Assembly (NCBI RefSeq): GCF_000282215.1
Contig: NZ_AKJS01000072.1
Coordinates: 1 to 64,000, forward strand
Origin: Pseudomonas sp. GM21
Lineage (GTDB): Bacteria > Pseudomonadota > Gammaproteobacteria > Pseudomonadales > Pseudomonadaceae
Direction: 5' to 3'
Length of the DNA stretch: 64,000 nucleotides
A program made the position numbers and the translations under genes. Of this stretch, positions 54,999 through 63,266 are shown one piece after another; the first letter of the stretch is position 1, and each line of letters opens with the position of its first letter. The notes below the pieces were generated by a model. That model made no database searches and was not told the origin of the DNA. It was given only the letters and a program-made list of their open reading frames with translations.

Positions 54999-55697
54999 AT
55001 GCCGACTGCTATCAAGAACAGCCGTAGCCAGGAAGAACGCAACGCCATTGCCAAGGCAAAACTGTGTGAGGCCGCACTGGAGCTATTCGCGTTGCGTGGT
55101 TATGACAGCACGAGTCTCGCCGATATCGGCGTACGCGCAGGTTACAGCCGTAGCCTTGCGCAGTATCACTTCGCAAATAAAACCCAACTTGGGGAATTGC
55201 TACTTGAAGACATGGGCAACCGCGACTTGCAAGCCCATGTACTGAAACTGCCCGACGATGCCGATGGCCAACTGGCGTGGCAGCAGCTGGAATGTCATCT
55301 GGACGAGAGCTGGCAAAACTACCGCTCGATGCTCGATGGCAGCGATTCCAACCTGGCTGCGCGCGGCGAAATGATTCTCTGCGTCACCGCCATTTTTTCC
55401 TCCGATTCAGCTCTACGGGAAAAACTCAAGGCCGTTTCCCAGGTTCTCATTCAGCGAGTCAGGCATGCATTGCAACTGTGTATACGCGACGGGGTGATAC
55501 GAGCTGATGTCGACGCCAGCAGTGTTGCCACTTTTTATACCTCAAGCATTTGGGGCCTGGTAAACACACTCTTTGCCGAACCCGATAGCAAGGAACACCT
55601 CAATGAGGCTGTGCAGACCCTCAAGAACTTTATGAATACCTTGCGCCAGCATAGCCCAGCCCCACCAGGACAATCTCATGAAAAGCGTGAATTATAA
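54999..55697 (+). CDS. TetR-family regulator of the lar-like operon
   Basis: A 232-residue TetR protein. The DNA-binding domain (residues 18-65) has YDSTSLADIGVRAGYSRSLAQYHFANKTQLGELLL. The C-terminal ligand domain contains several aromatic and aliphatic helices. Its last 20 bases overlap the first ferredoxin-BFD gene, so it is translated from the same message as the operon. The palindrome just upstream is its probable binding site. It may sense the pathway substrate or an acyl-CoA. Confidence 0.87.
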   Translation: MPTAIKNSRSQEERNAIAKAKLCEAALELFALRGYDSTSLADIGVRAGYSRSLAQYHFANKTQLGELLLEDMGNRDLQAHVLKLPDDADGQLAWQQLECHLDESWQNYRSMLDGSDSNLAARGEMILCVTAIFSSDSALREKLKAVSQVLIQRVRHALQLCIRDGVIRADVDASSVATFYTSSIWGLVNTLFAEPDSKEHLNEAVQTLKNFMNTLRQHSPAPPGQSHEKREL

Positions 55698-56298
55698 GAT
55701 CGAGGTTCTCACCGAAAATTGCACGGGCTGTTACCTGTGCGAGCACATCTGTCCGACGGGGGCCATTGTGATGGAGGGCCCCAAGTCGGCAGCGCTGGCG
55801 GTGGTCAACAACGACAAATGTGTAGCCTGCTTTCGCTGCGTGGATGTCTGCGATGACGACGCACTGCTTGCCCCGGAGCGGGAATCCCCGCTGGTGTTTG
55901 GCACCGATCCAAAATCTGCTCCTGAAGCCGACGTCGTTGATCTTTGCCATCGCGCAGAAATCGACCCAGACAAAATGGTTTGCCCGTGCAGCATGACCGG
56001 CGCCCGTGAAGTTGCTGCGGCAATTCTAAATGGTGCGCACACCATGGCCGATGTTGCGCTTGCCACCGGCGTGCAGTCCGGCTGCTTGATGTACTGCTTC
56101 GCCCCAACCCACCGGTTGCTGAAGACGTTTCTGGGCGTTGCTCCAATGCCGCATTCAAAAAACCAGTTCTACGACACCTCCTATGTCCCTTCTGACATAT
56201 CGCCCGAGGTGGCAAGCCGTTATCCGCAATTCTACATTGCAGAAGAAACTCAAACCCTGGCTGCCGAAGCGGCCGCCCAAAAAGTCGTGCCGGTCTAA
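55678..56298 (+). CDS. Ferredoxin-BFD fusion protein 1 (2x[4Fe-4S] plus BFD-like [2Fe-2S])
   Basis: A 206-residue iron-sulfur protein. Residues 1-62 are a bacterial two-cluster ferredoxin: Cys15, 18, 21, 25 and Cys48, 51, 54, 58, both CxxCxxCxxxC. Residues 90-148 form a BFD-like domain with Cys102, Cys104, Cys136 and Cys140 (CxC-x31-CxxxC; bacterioferredoxin-associated ferredoxin has two residues between the last pair). The fusion of these domains is unusual. It overlaps the TetR gene and precedes a LarA-like gene by 21 bp. It probably delivers electrons to, or forms a complex with, the LarA-like protein. Confidence 0.82.
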   Translation: MKSVNYKIEVLTENCTGCYLCEHICPTGAIVMEGPKSAALAVVNNDKCVACFRCVDVCDDDALLAPERESPLVFGTDPKSAPEADVVDLCHRAEIDPDKMVCPCSMTGAREVAAAILNGAHTMADVALATGVQSGCLMYCFAPTHRLLKTFLGVAPMPHSKNQFYDTSYVPSDISPEVASRYPQFYIAEETQTLAAEAAAQKVVPV

Positions 56299-56319
56299 CG
56301 GTTCGAAGGAGGATTCGTC

Positions 56320-57750
56320 ATGAACGTTCAGAGCACCTCATTCGATCCGGTGATTGAACCACCAGTGGTCATGGCTTCGATCTACGGTCCGAAAGGCCCG
56401 CCCACTCAGCGTGCCAAAGATATTGCCGGGCTTGTGTCATTGAAGGTCCGCGAGTTGTTTCCGGATATTCCCGAGGCGATCTATCACGGCGGCGAAGACG
56501 TCAGCGCCATCCGTGCGGCCACTGAAGCGGTGTTGGCGGATATCGACATGTCGATGATTCAGCCCAAGGACAGCGTCAATATTCTATGTTCTGAACATGG
56601 CTTCGGCATTCTCGGCGGGTTTGCCTATGCAGAGATGATCAAGACCGTACGTGATGTCGTTGAACAGCGCACCGGCTGTGAGAGCCTGCGCTTGGTGGTT
56701 ATCGCCTGGTTGGGCTTCAAGGAAGCTGAAGAAATCATCGAGTTTTATGGTTTCCGCGAAGCGTTCAAAGGCAACAACATGGTACGCGGAGCTACGCCAT
56801 TTGATCGCGGTATCGCCATCGAAACCGAGGTCGGTACGCTTTATGGACTGGCCAAGGTCTATAACGCCAAATGGATCATCCATACCCACTACGACGACCC
56901 GCGGGAAATCTATGCCCACCGAGTCATTGACCGCGTCAGCAAGCCGTTCGGTATGTCTTATGCGCGCTTTGAAACGCGATCTATTTTCCACATGAATTTC
57001 GGTGCCCGCAGCGGCAACTTCATTTCTCGAGCGATTGCCGACTCTGCATTTGTCAAAGAGAAACTGGCGTTCTCTGTAGACATGTGCAGTTCTCCGGATG
57101 GTATCACCGGGTTTGACGCCGATAATGACCTGCGCAAATTGGGCGATCGCGTGTCCTGCAACATTCTCAGTTCGTACGGAAAAATGCTGGAGCTGCTCAA
57201 ACGCATAGACGAATGCATCGTTGTACTCGATGGCGGTAAATGGCCTTACTACGTACACGCGGGCGGCATGATTTTCGGCCAGTTGTTTTACGCCAACAAA
57301 GATTGGTACGACCTCGAAAACGATGTATCGCCCACTATTCGTACACTGATGCGCTCTGCACTGAACCGCAATATCAAAGCTGTGGTGCTCAATCAGTCAT
57401 TAATAGGGCTTTCCATTGCCACGCTTCCGATGGTTTACCCCACCATCGTGGCGAGCGAAGACATGGCAGAAACCATGCGTCGTGACATGGCAAACCCAAC
57501 CTTCATGGATAATGCTGCCACTGCCTCAAATCTTACCGAAGCCATCGAGTGGGCCAAGCAGAAAGGCGGTACCGACAAAATCATCTTCTTTGATGGTACC
57601 TACGGCAGCATCAACCTCAGTCCTTCAATGGCCCAGATGCTGATGGAAAAAGCCCGTGAAGTTGATCCCGTGGTGGCAGAGCGCTTACCACGTTGGCTAA
57701 AGCAGCGCGGTATCGATCCGGAACTCCTGGGTGCGGGTGGCCACGCATGA
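56320..57750 (+). CDS. Divergent LarA-like (nickel-pincer nucleotide enzyme family) protein 1
   Basis: A 476-residue protein that is remote from, but patterned like, nickel-dependent lactate racemase LarA (424 residues in Lactiplantibacillus). By eye, IETEVGTLYG...YNAKWIIHTH corresponds to the T.lG....AD..I..H region. Lys208 in SKPFGMSY and His224 in TRSIFH are 16 residues apart, the same spacing as the NPN-tethering Lys184 and nickel ligand His200 of LarA. Other candidate histidines are His188, His190 and His200. The A.G.H motif that carries LarA His108 reads WLGFKE here, so that base appears lost. It overlaps the MoCF-like gene by 4 bp. The context with larB, larE and larC supports NPN use. 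Substrate unknown. Confidence 0.72.
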   Translation: MNVQSTSFDPVIEPPVVMASIYGPKGPPTQRAKDIAGLVSLKVRELFPDIPEAIYHGGEDVSAIRAATEAVLADIDMSMIQPKDSVNILCSEHGFGILGGFAYAEMIKTVRDVVEQRTGCESLRLVVIAWLGFKEAEEIIEFYGFREAFKGNNMVRGATPFDRGIAIETEVGTLYGLAKVYNAKWIIHTHYDDPREIYAHRVIDRVSKPFGMSYARFETRSIFHMNFGARSGNFISRAIADSAFVKEKLAFSVDMCSSPDGITGFDADNDLRKLGDRVSCNILSSYGKMLELLKRIDECIVVLDGGKWPYYVHAGGMIFGQLFYANKDWYDLENDVSPTIRTLMRSALNRNIKAVVLNQSLIGLSIATLPMVYPTIVASEDMAETMRRDMANPTFMDNAATASNLTEAIEWAKQKGGTDKIIFFDGTYGSINLSPSMAQMLMEKAREVDPVVAERLPRWLKQRGIDPELLGAGGHA

Positions 57751-58643
57751 TCGAATTTGATCTGCTGAAGAAAAACGAGCTGAAGTTCCGCCCAATTACC
57801 CTGGAAGGTGCGGATCTGAACTTGATTGCTGCAGCCGTTGCAGAGGTCATGCAGCTCGAATTGTCCGAAGTCCTGGTGACGGACTATCTGGACAATGTCA
57901 TGACTCTGGACATTCTGCGCAGCACGATTTATCCGCACCAGATACTTGCCAAAAAGGCGCCGCTATTAGCAGCGCTTGCGAGTGTTCCAGGCGTCCATAT
58001 TACTGAACAAACTGGTGTATTTTCCGAGGGCATGCTCGGATGGATTGCCGCCAATGCGGACGATGCAGCTGAGGCGCTTGAAAATGCCGAGATCATGACT
58101 GCAAGTATTCGCGAACGGCTGAGTAAGCGCGCCATGATTTTCTCCACCGGCGCAGAAGTGCTCAAGGGCGAAATTAAAGACACCAACAGCATCACCATTG
58201 CCGAGGCCCTGCGTGAACAGGGGTATACAGTCCAGTTCGGCGGCACGCTGCGTGATGACCAGGAGCTGATTGCAGGCTCCCTGCGCAAAGCAGTTTTCGA
58301 GGGTTACTCCCTGTTGATTACCACCGGTGGCGTAGGCGCAGAGAGTAAAGACTGCACCGTCGAAGCAGTACTTGATCTCGATACTCATGCCGCTACTCCC
58401 TATATCTGCACGTTCACCAAAGGCCATGGCCGGCATGTGAAGGATGGCGTGCGGATCGCGGTGGGTGAATTCGATGACGCACTGATAATTTCGCTGCCCG
58501 GCCCCAATGATGAAGTACGCAGCAGCATGCCGCTGGTGATGGAAGGGTTGAGCCTGCGACCGAGCAAGCAACAGTTCGCAGAGAAACTGGCCGCCAATCT
58601 CCGTGACCAGCTACGGAAAAAAATGCAACACCACGCGCACTGA
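57747..58643 (+). CDS. MoCF/CinA-like domain protein 1, partner of LarA-like 1
   Basis: A 298-residue protein translationally coupled to LarA-like 1 (ATGA overlap). The C-terminal half is a MoCF_biosynth-type domain: FSTGAEVLKG.I.DTN at about 132-147, TTGGVGAESKD at 192-202 and LPGPNDEV at 250-257. This is the fold of MogA, MoaB and the CinA N-terminal domain. The first ~125 residues are an alpha/beta region shared only with the second copy in this operon, with a VFSEGMLGWI motif. KGHGRHVKDG (225-234) is also shared. MoCF proteins bind nucleotide-like pterins or pyridine nucleotides, so a role in handling NPN is plausible. This is not a known molybdenum cofactor gene. Confidence 0.75.
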   Translation: MIEFDLLKKNELKFRPITLEGADLNLIAAAVAEVMQLELSEVLVTDYLDNVMTLDILRSTIYPHQILAKKAPLLAALASVPGVHITEQTGVFSEGMLGWIAANADDAAEALENAEIMTASIRERLSKRAMIFSTGAEVLKGEIKDTNSITIAEALREQGYTVQFGGTLRDDQELIAGSLRKAVFEGYSLLITTGGVGAESKDCTVEAVLDLDTHAATPYICTFTKGHGRHVKDGVRIAVGEFDDALIISLPGPNDEVRSSMPLVMEGLSLRPSKQQFAEKLAANLRDQLRKKMQHHAH

Positions 58644-58692
58644 CATCGCTACCGAAAACTCATTCCAGGCACACAAGAACAATAAGGTGAGA

Positions 58693-59391
58693 ATGCCAAT
58701 GCCCAAGATCGTTCGTATGGTTGTCGAGGTGATCGAAGACCTGTGTACAGGCTGCAACCTCTGCTCGAGAGTTTGCCCTACGGCAGCGTTCACCCTGCGT
58801 GATCGCTTGCCCAGTGAGGCCGGCACCAGCCGCATGATAGTCGAGCTGGATCACTCCGCCTGCTACAACGCACAACGCTGCCTTGAGGTATGCCCGCACG
58901 AAGCGTTGCTGATGAAGGAGCTCGACGAGCCCTTCCTGGTAGGCGCCGACATCCACGCTGCAGATCAGGCAGCGATCGAGGCACTTTGTGCAAAAACAGG
59001 AATCCCCTCTGCAGCTCCGGTATGCCCTTGTACAGGTACCACCATGGGTGAGCTGGCCGCTGCTATTTTGCAGGGCGCCAACACACCGGAAAAACTCTCG
59101 CTGGCTACCGGCGTCAGAACAGGCTGCTCGGAACTGTGTATGCATCCGGTGCTGGTCATTCTCGCCGCAGCAGGACATGCCGACGCGCCCAAGTACCCCA
59201 AAGGCTACCAATGGTATGCCGCGGCTCCAAGCCTGTTTCAGCACGTCGGTGCTGACGGCAAGCTGCCTCAAGCCTTGAAGGATAAATACCCCGAATACCG
59301 ACTGGATGAAGAGATTGCCGATCTCGGTCGCTTGCGTGCACTCAGTGCTATTCAGATACCTGCCAATGATGAAGCGGGAGAGAGCAAATGA
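58693..59391 (+). CDS. Ferredoxin-BFD fusion protein 2, one cluster cysteine replaced
   Basis: A 232-residue paralogue of fusion protein 1, from ATG 58693 (AAGG five bases upstream). The first cluster motif is intact (Cys18, 21, 24, 28). The second has Cys57, Ala60, Cys63 and Cys67, so the second cysteine of the motif is Ala. That site could hold a [3Fe-4S] cluster or use another ligand. The BFD-like domain has Cys111, Cys113, Cys145 and Cys149. A ~60-residue tail follows, longer than in copy 1. The 4 bp overlap with LarA-like 2 repeats the operon order of the first set. Confidence 0.8.
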   Translation: MPMPKIVRMVVEVIEDLCTGCNLCSRVCPTAAFTLRDRLPSEAGTSRMIVELDHSACYNAQRCLEVCPHEALLMKELDEPFLVGADIHAADQAAIEALCAKTGIPSAAPVCPCTGTTMGELAAAILQGANTPEKLSLATGVRTGCSELCMHPVLVILAAAGHADAPKYPKGYQWYAAAPSLFQHVGADGKLPQALKDKYPEYRLDEEIADLGRLRALSAIQIPANDEAGESK

Positions 59392-60821
59392 CGCAACAAT
59401 TGACGCCTTCCTTAGCCGAAAAATTGCTACCCGGCGAGCTGTTCACGACATGGAATGGTCGTACTCCAGCAACCACTATTGCCATGCGTGCTGCCGATTT
59501 ACCTGGCATGCAGGCCTTGCCAATTCGCGAGTTGGTGCCGTGGTTGCCAGAGCCCCTGTGGTCAGCCGACCCTGCTTATGGAAAAACTGATCTTGAGCTC
59601 ATCCGCAAAGCCGCACGCGAGCGGGTGCAGGCCATGGATTGGTCGAAGATCAAAGCCCGCAGCCGTGTGAATGTACTTGCCAACCCCCACGGTTTTTTCA
59701 TGGCTGGTGAGTCTTACGTGGTGATGCTGGAAGAAATCGTCGCGCATATTCAGCAAACCCGAAATGCGCGAGTAAAACTCTGTATCGCAGAATCCATGGG
59801 GCACATTGAGAACGCTGACTGGGTCAAAACCTACAACCTCGAAGAGCGCTTCGAAAAAGTTGTCGAAGTACCCCAATGCGGTGCAGGCATTGAAGTCGAT
59901 ACGCAGCTCGGCAAGTTCTGGCTGATGCAGCCGCTGTTCAATGCGGACTTTTTTGTCCACACCCACATCACCGAAATGCGTGAAGCTTACATTCACAGGA
60001 TGCGCGATCGTCTGGTGAAACCTTTCGGTATGTCCTACGTACGCCTGGAAACACGCTCGGCCTACCACTTCGGATACGGTCCACGCACCGGGCAATTGAT
60101 TTCCCGCCTGATCTTCGACAGCGATTTCATTCAACAGCGCTATGCCGGCAGCGTTGTCCTGGACATGACTCCCGAGGGCGTCATCGGTGTTGAGGGCGAC
60201 TTCGATCTACTGGCATTGGACCGGCGTATCACAGAGCGTACGTTGCGCAATTACGGCGTTGTATTTGGCCTGCTGTCGGAAATAGATGAGTGCGTTGCAA
60301 TCCTCGATAGCCAGTACCCAAGTATCTACACCTACAGCGGTGGCGTGATCCTTAATAGCCTGTACTACGCCGATGTCGACTATTTTGACCTGGATAATCT
60401 GGCGGCCTACAACGGACCGGAGGCTGCAACCCGTGAGTCGGGCCTGGTATATGGCCGTAACAAGGCCATCAAGGCACTGGTGGTCAATTACATGACCGGC
60501 GGCCTGCCACAAACGCCGACCCTGCAGAAACAGCCCTCCTACGTTGTCGGCAAAGACATGTACAGCTGGGTAGTCAATGACCCCTCCAATACCTATGCAG
60601 AAGATTGCATCACCTACAGCCCGGATCTTCCCAGTGCAGTAGCCGCCGCGTGCGCGCAGGCCGGCACCGACAAAGTGTTTGCATTCGACAACACCCAAGG
60701 GGCGTTCCGGGTTTCCGAGTCCCTGGCGAAGCTATTGCTGGAGCGAGCGCCAAAGGTTCGCGATGAAGTGTTGAACCACCGCCTGCCCAAGTGGCTCGCA
60801 CAGCGCCGGCCGGTGATATAG
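59388..60821 (+). CDS. Divergent LarA-like (nickel-pincer nucleotide enzyme family) protein 2
   Basis: A 477-residue paralogue of LarA-like 1. Candidate cofactor residues are Lys211 in LVKPFGMSY and His227 in TRSAYH, again 16 apart as in LarA Lys184/His200. His191, His193 and His203 precede them. The segment CIAESMGHIE keeps the G-H pair expected at LarA His108 (His139 here), unlike copy 1. IEVDTQLGKFW...FNADFFVHTH matches the family's T.lG...AD..I..H order. The retained base in only one copy suggests the two proteins have different jobs or form a mixed complex. The next gene is a second MoCF-like protein, 10 bp on. Confidence 0.74.
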   Translation: MTQQLTPSLAEKLLPGELFTTWNGRTPATTIAMRAADLPGMQALPIRELVPWLPEPLWSADPAYGKTDLELIRKAARERVQAMDWSKIKARSRVNVLANPHGFFMAGESYVVMLEEIVAHIQQTRNARVKLCIAESMGHIENADWVKTYNLEERFEKVVEVPQCGAGIEVDTQLGKFWLMQPLFNADFFVHTHITEMREAYIHRMRDRLVKPFGMSYVRLETRSAYHFGYGPRTGQLISRLIFDSDFIQQRYAGSVVLDMTPEGVIGVEGDFDLLALDRRITERTLRNYGVVFGLLSEIDECVAILDSQYPSIYTYSGGVILNSLYYADVDYFDLDNLAAYNGPEAATRESGLVYGRNKAIKALVVNYMTGGLPQTPTLQKQPSYVVGKDMYSWVVNDPSNTYAEDCITYSPDLPSAVAAACAQAGTDKVFAFDNTQGAFRVSESLAKLLLERAPKVRDEVLNHRLPKWLAQRRPVI

Positions 60822-60831
60822 GGAGAGATAC

Positions 60832-61788
60832 ATGACTGACGTACAACTGCTGGACAAGACCGAACTCTGGGTACGTGGCGTCACCGTCCGAGATGCCGAC
60901 CTACCTTCGTTGGCTCGCGCCATGGCCCTGGCGCTATCGCTGCCTGCCGACAAGATTTTTGTTACCGATGTAGGTGCCGAACATGTGTGCTTCGACGTGC
61001 TGCTGCCCAGCTTGAAACTGGAGGACTTTACCGGCAAGCAAGCGCAGATTCTTGAGCTGTTCCGGCATATTCCAGGGATCACAGTCGCTGCCGATGCCGC
61101 GATTCACTCCGAGGGCATCCTTGGCCTGATCGGTGCACCCAGCGATCAGGTGAGCACCATTCTCAGTGAAGCTGTTCGGATGGAAACGGCAGTGAAGGAC
61201 TACTCAGCCAAACGCGTTGCCGTGGTATCAACCGGAGCCGAACTGGTAGATGGGCGCGTTCACGATACCAATTACGAAGCCGTGGCCGAGATTCTGGGTG
61301 CGGCCGGCTATGAGGTGAAACACGCCGGTACCGTGAGCGACGACCTGCAAGCCATTGCGGGCCGGGTTTCGCGAATTTCCGGTGAAGGTTTTGGTTTGAT
61401 TATCACTACCGGTGGTGTCGGGGCCGAGGCCAAAGATAAAACCATCGAAGCTCTGACCCTGCTGGACCCTGATATTGCAACTGCACCGCTTGCCCACTTT
61501 CAGGTTGGCCACGGTCGACATGTAAAAAACGCTATCCGCATCGGTATTGCTCAAGTCGGCTATAGCCGTGTCGTCGCCCTGCCCGGCCCAACCCATGAGG
61601 TGCGCCTGGCACTGCCGATTCTGCGTGACGGCTTGAACACTGGCGGGGACAACGCTGAAGTCAACAACGCGCAATTGATAGAACGTATCGCTGTGGCACT
61701 GCGTGCCGTACTTCCCCAAAGCACGCACCAACACAGTTCTGCTCACGGCTTCGTACGTTCGACCGATCCCGGTCAGGCAGGAGCTTGA
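60832..61788 (+). CDS. MoCF/CinA-like domain protein 2, partner of LarA-like 2
   Basis: A 318-residue paralogue of the protein at 57747. Motifs fall at the same residue numbers: VSTGAELVDG..HDTN at about 132-147, TTGGVGAEAKD at 192-202, VGHGRHVKN at 225-233 and LPGPTHEV at 250-257. The N-terminal region (IHSEGILGLI near 91-100) is also shared. A ~45-residue C-terminal tail rich in His and Ser (HQHSSAHGF) is unique to this copy and might bind metal. GGGAGAG precedes the ATG. The strict pairing of one MoCF-like gene with each LarA-like gene suggests a functional partnership. Confidence 0.75.
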   Translation: MTDVQLLDKTELWVRGVTVRDADLPSLARAMALALSLPADKIFVTDVGAEHVCFDVLLPSLKLEDFTGKQAQILELFRHIPGITVAADAAIHSEGILGLIGAPSDQVSTILSEAVRMETAVKDYSAKRVAVVSTGAELVDGRVHDTNYEAVAEILGAAGYEVKHAGTVSDDLQAIAGRVSRISGEGFGLIITTGGVGAEAKDKTIEALTLLDPDIATAPLAHFQVGHGRHVKNAIRIGIAQVGYSRVVALPGPTHEVRLALPILRDGLNTGGDNAEVNNAQLIERIAVALRAVLPQSTHQHSSAHGFVRSTDPGQAGA

Positions 61789-61792
61789 ACCC

Positions 61793-62455
61793 ATGCGTAT
61801 CGGTATCTACGGCGGCACCTTCAACCCTATCCACCTGGGGCATCTGTCGCTGGCACAAACAGCCCTCGAAAGCCTTGAACTGGACCTGGTTGTTTTCGTC
61901 CCGGCAGGTATCCCACCGCTCAAAGGCACCGACAACCTGGTCAGTGCCGAACATCGATTGCACATGGTCCAGTTGGCGATTGCCGGCAGCTCCCGCTTTT
62001 GCATTAGCGACTTTGAAATTTGCCGTGCACAGAAGTCCTTCACCCTGGATACCGTGCGCCATCTGGTTCAACAGTTTCCTGCTGGAAGTGAGTTCTTCTT
62101 CATTCTTGGCGATGACTGTATGGCCAATCTGCACCGCTGGAAAGGCATCGATGAACTGCGTGAACACGTGACGTTCGCCCGAGCCCGGCGAACCGGCAGT
62201 AATGTGCCGGCACCAACATCTGCGCTACTGACCATTGAAATGCCGCTTCTGGACATCTCATCTACGCAACTGCGCCAGCGCTTGAACACCGGAAAACCGG
62301 CCGATGACTTGACCCTGTCGAGCGTCGCCCAATACATACAGCAACATCACTTGTACCGCCCTTCGGTAGACAGCAATACGGAGAACAATAAAAATGAACC
62401 CGACTCAACAATCACCCATGCCCAAATCTCCCACGCTCATACCGCTGCTGGATGA
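61793..62455 (+). CDS. NadD-like nicotinate-nucleotide adenylyltransferase paralogue
   Basis: A 220-residue nucleotidyltransferase from ATG 61793 (CAGGAG upstream). The GGTFNPIHLGH motif and the late LDISSTQLRQRL are both diagnostic of NadD, and the fold ends at VAQYIQQHHLY. A ~28-residue tail follows and overlaps larE by 62 bases. NadD makes nicotinate adenine dinucleotide, which is the substrate of LarB. Its location directly before larE-larB-larC suggests a dedicated supply enzyme for NPN synthesis, separate from the housekeeping nadD that pseudomonads normally carry elsewhere. Confidence 0.87.
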   Translation: MRIGIYGGTFNPIHLGHLSLAQTALESLELDLVVFVPAGIPPLKGTDNLVSAEHRLHMVQLAIAGSSRFCISDFEICRAQKSFTLDTVRHLVQQFPAGSEFFFILGDDCMANLHRWKGIDELREHVTFARARRTGSNVPAPTSALLTIEMPLLDISSTQLRQRLNTGKPADDLTLSSVAQYIQQHHLYRPSVDSNTENNKNEPDSTITHAQISHAHTAAG

Positions 62456-63266
62456 ACAACTGCGCCTGCAACCGCTGCGCGAACTGCTGGCGACCATCAG
62501 CCCTAGGGTCATAGCCTGCAGCGGCGGTATCGACAGCCTGTTACTGGCGACCATTGCCCATCGGCAAAATCCCGCTACGACTGTCGTAGCCCATGCGCTC
62601 AGTCCCGCAGTTCCCACAGAGGCGACTGCCCGGGTCAAGGAATGGGCACTTCGTGAGGGCTGGAACCTGCAGCTGGTGTCCTCCGGTGAGTTTCAAAGCG
62701 AGGACTATCTAAGCAACCCGGTAAACCGCTGCTACCACTGCAAAAGTCATCTCTACAGCAGCCTCGAACAACTCGCCGCCAACAATACTGGCGGTGCGAC
62801 GCTGCTCAGTGGTGCCAACCTGGACGACCTCGGCGAATATCGACCGGGGTTGATCGCCGCCGCCGAAAACGCGGTGCGCCACCCCTACATTGAAGCCAGC
62901 ATCGGCAAACAGATGATCCGCGCGATTGCACGCCACCTGCACCTGCCCTTTGCCGAACTCCCCGCCTCGCCGTGCCTGGCCAGTCGTCTCTACACCGGCA
63001 CACGCGTGACCGCTGAACGCCTCAAGGCGATCGAGCTGGGCGAAACCCTGATTCGCCAAAGCACGGGGATTGAGGTCGTGCGCTGCCGAATCAGAGAAAA
63101 CCAAATGTTCATTGAAACAGGCGCGGACGATCGCGAACGGATTTCCACCGAGCTGCTTGGAACAATCTGCGCAGCAGTGCGTCTGGTAGAACCCGAGATC
63201 TCCACCGTGGAACTCGACGCCGAACCCTACCGCTCCGGCCGCGCATTTCTGGTATCGCAATCATGA
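62394..63266 (+). CDS. larE: LarE, sulfur-transfer enzyme of nickel-pincer nucleotide synthesis
   Basis: A 290-residue PP-loop ATPase from ATG 62394 (GGAGAACAATAAAA upstream). The ATP site is SGGIDS at 43-48, followed by NRCYHCKSHLY (Cys113, Cys116). PASPCLASR carries Cys194, the position of the sacrificial sulfur-donor Cys176 of Lactiplantibacillus LarE. LarE converts the two pyridinium carboxylates to thiocarboxylates. With one cysteine in that loop, this looks like the sacrificial type and not the three-cysteine, cluster-bearing type. Confidence 0.92.
   Translation: MNPTQQSPMPKSPTLIPLLDEQLRLQPLRELLATISPRVIACSGGIDSLLLATIAHRQNPATTVVAHALSPAVPTEATARVKEWALREGWNLQLVSSGEFQSEDYLSNPVNRCYHCKSHLYSSLEQLAANNTGGATLLSGANLDDLGEYRPGLIAAAENAVRHPYIEASIGKQMIRAIARHLHLPFAELPASPCLASRLYTGTRVTAERLKAIELGETLIRQSTGIEVVRCRIRENQMFIETGADDRERISTELLGTICAAVRLVEPEISTVELDAEPYRSGRAFLVSQS

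Noticed and set aside
57747..61788. Molybdenum cofactor biosynthesis genes
   Set aside because: The MoCF domain is real, but there are no other moa/moe/mog genes or molybdoenzymes nearby, and the pairing is with lar genes.
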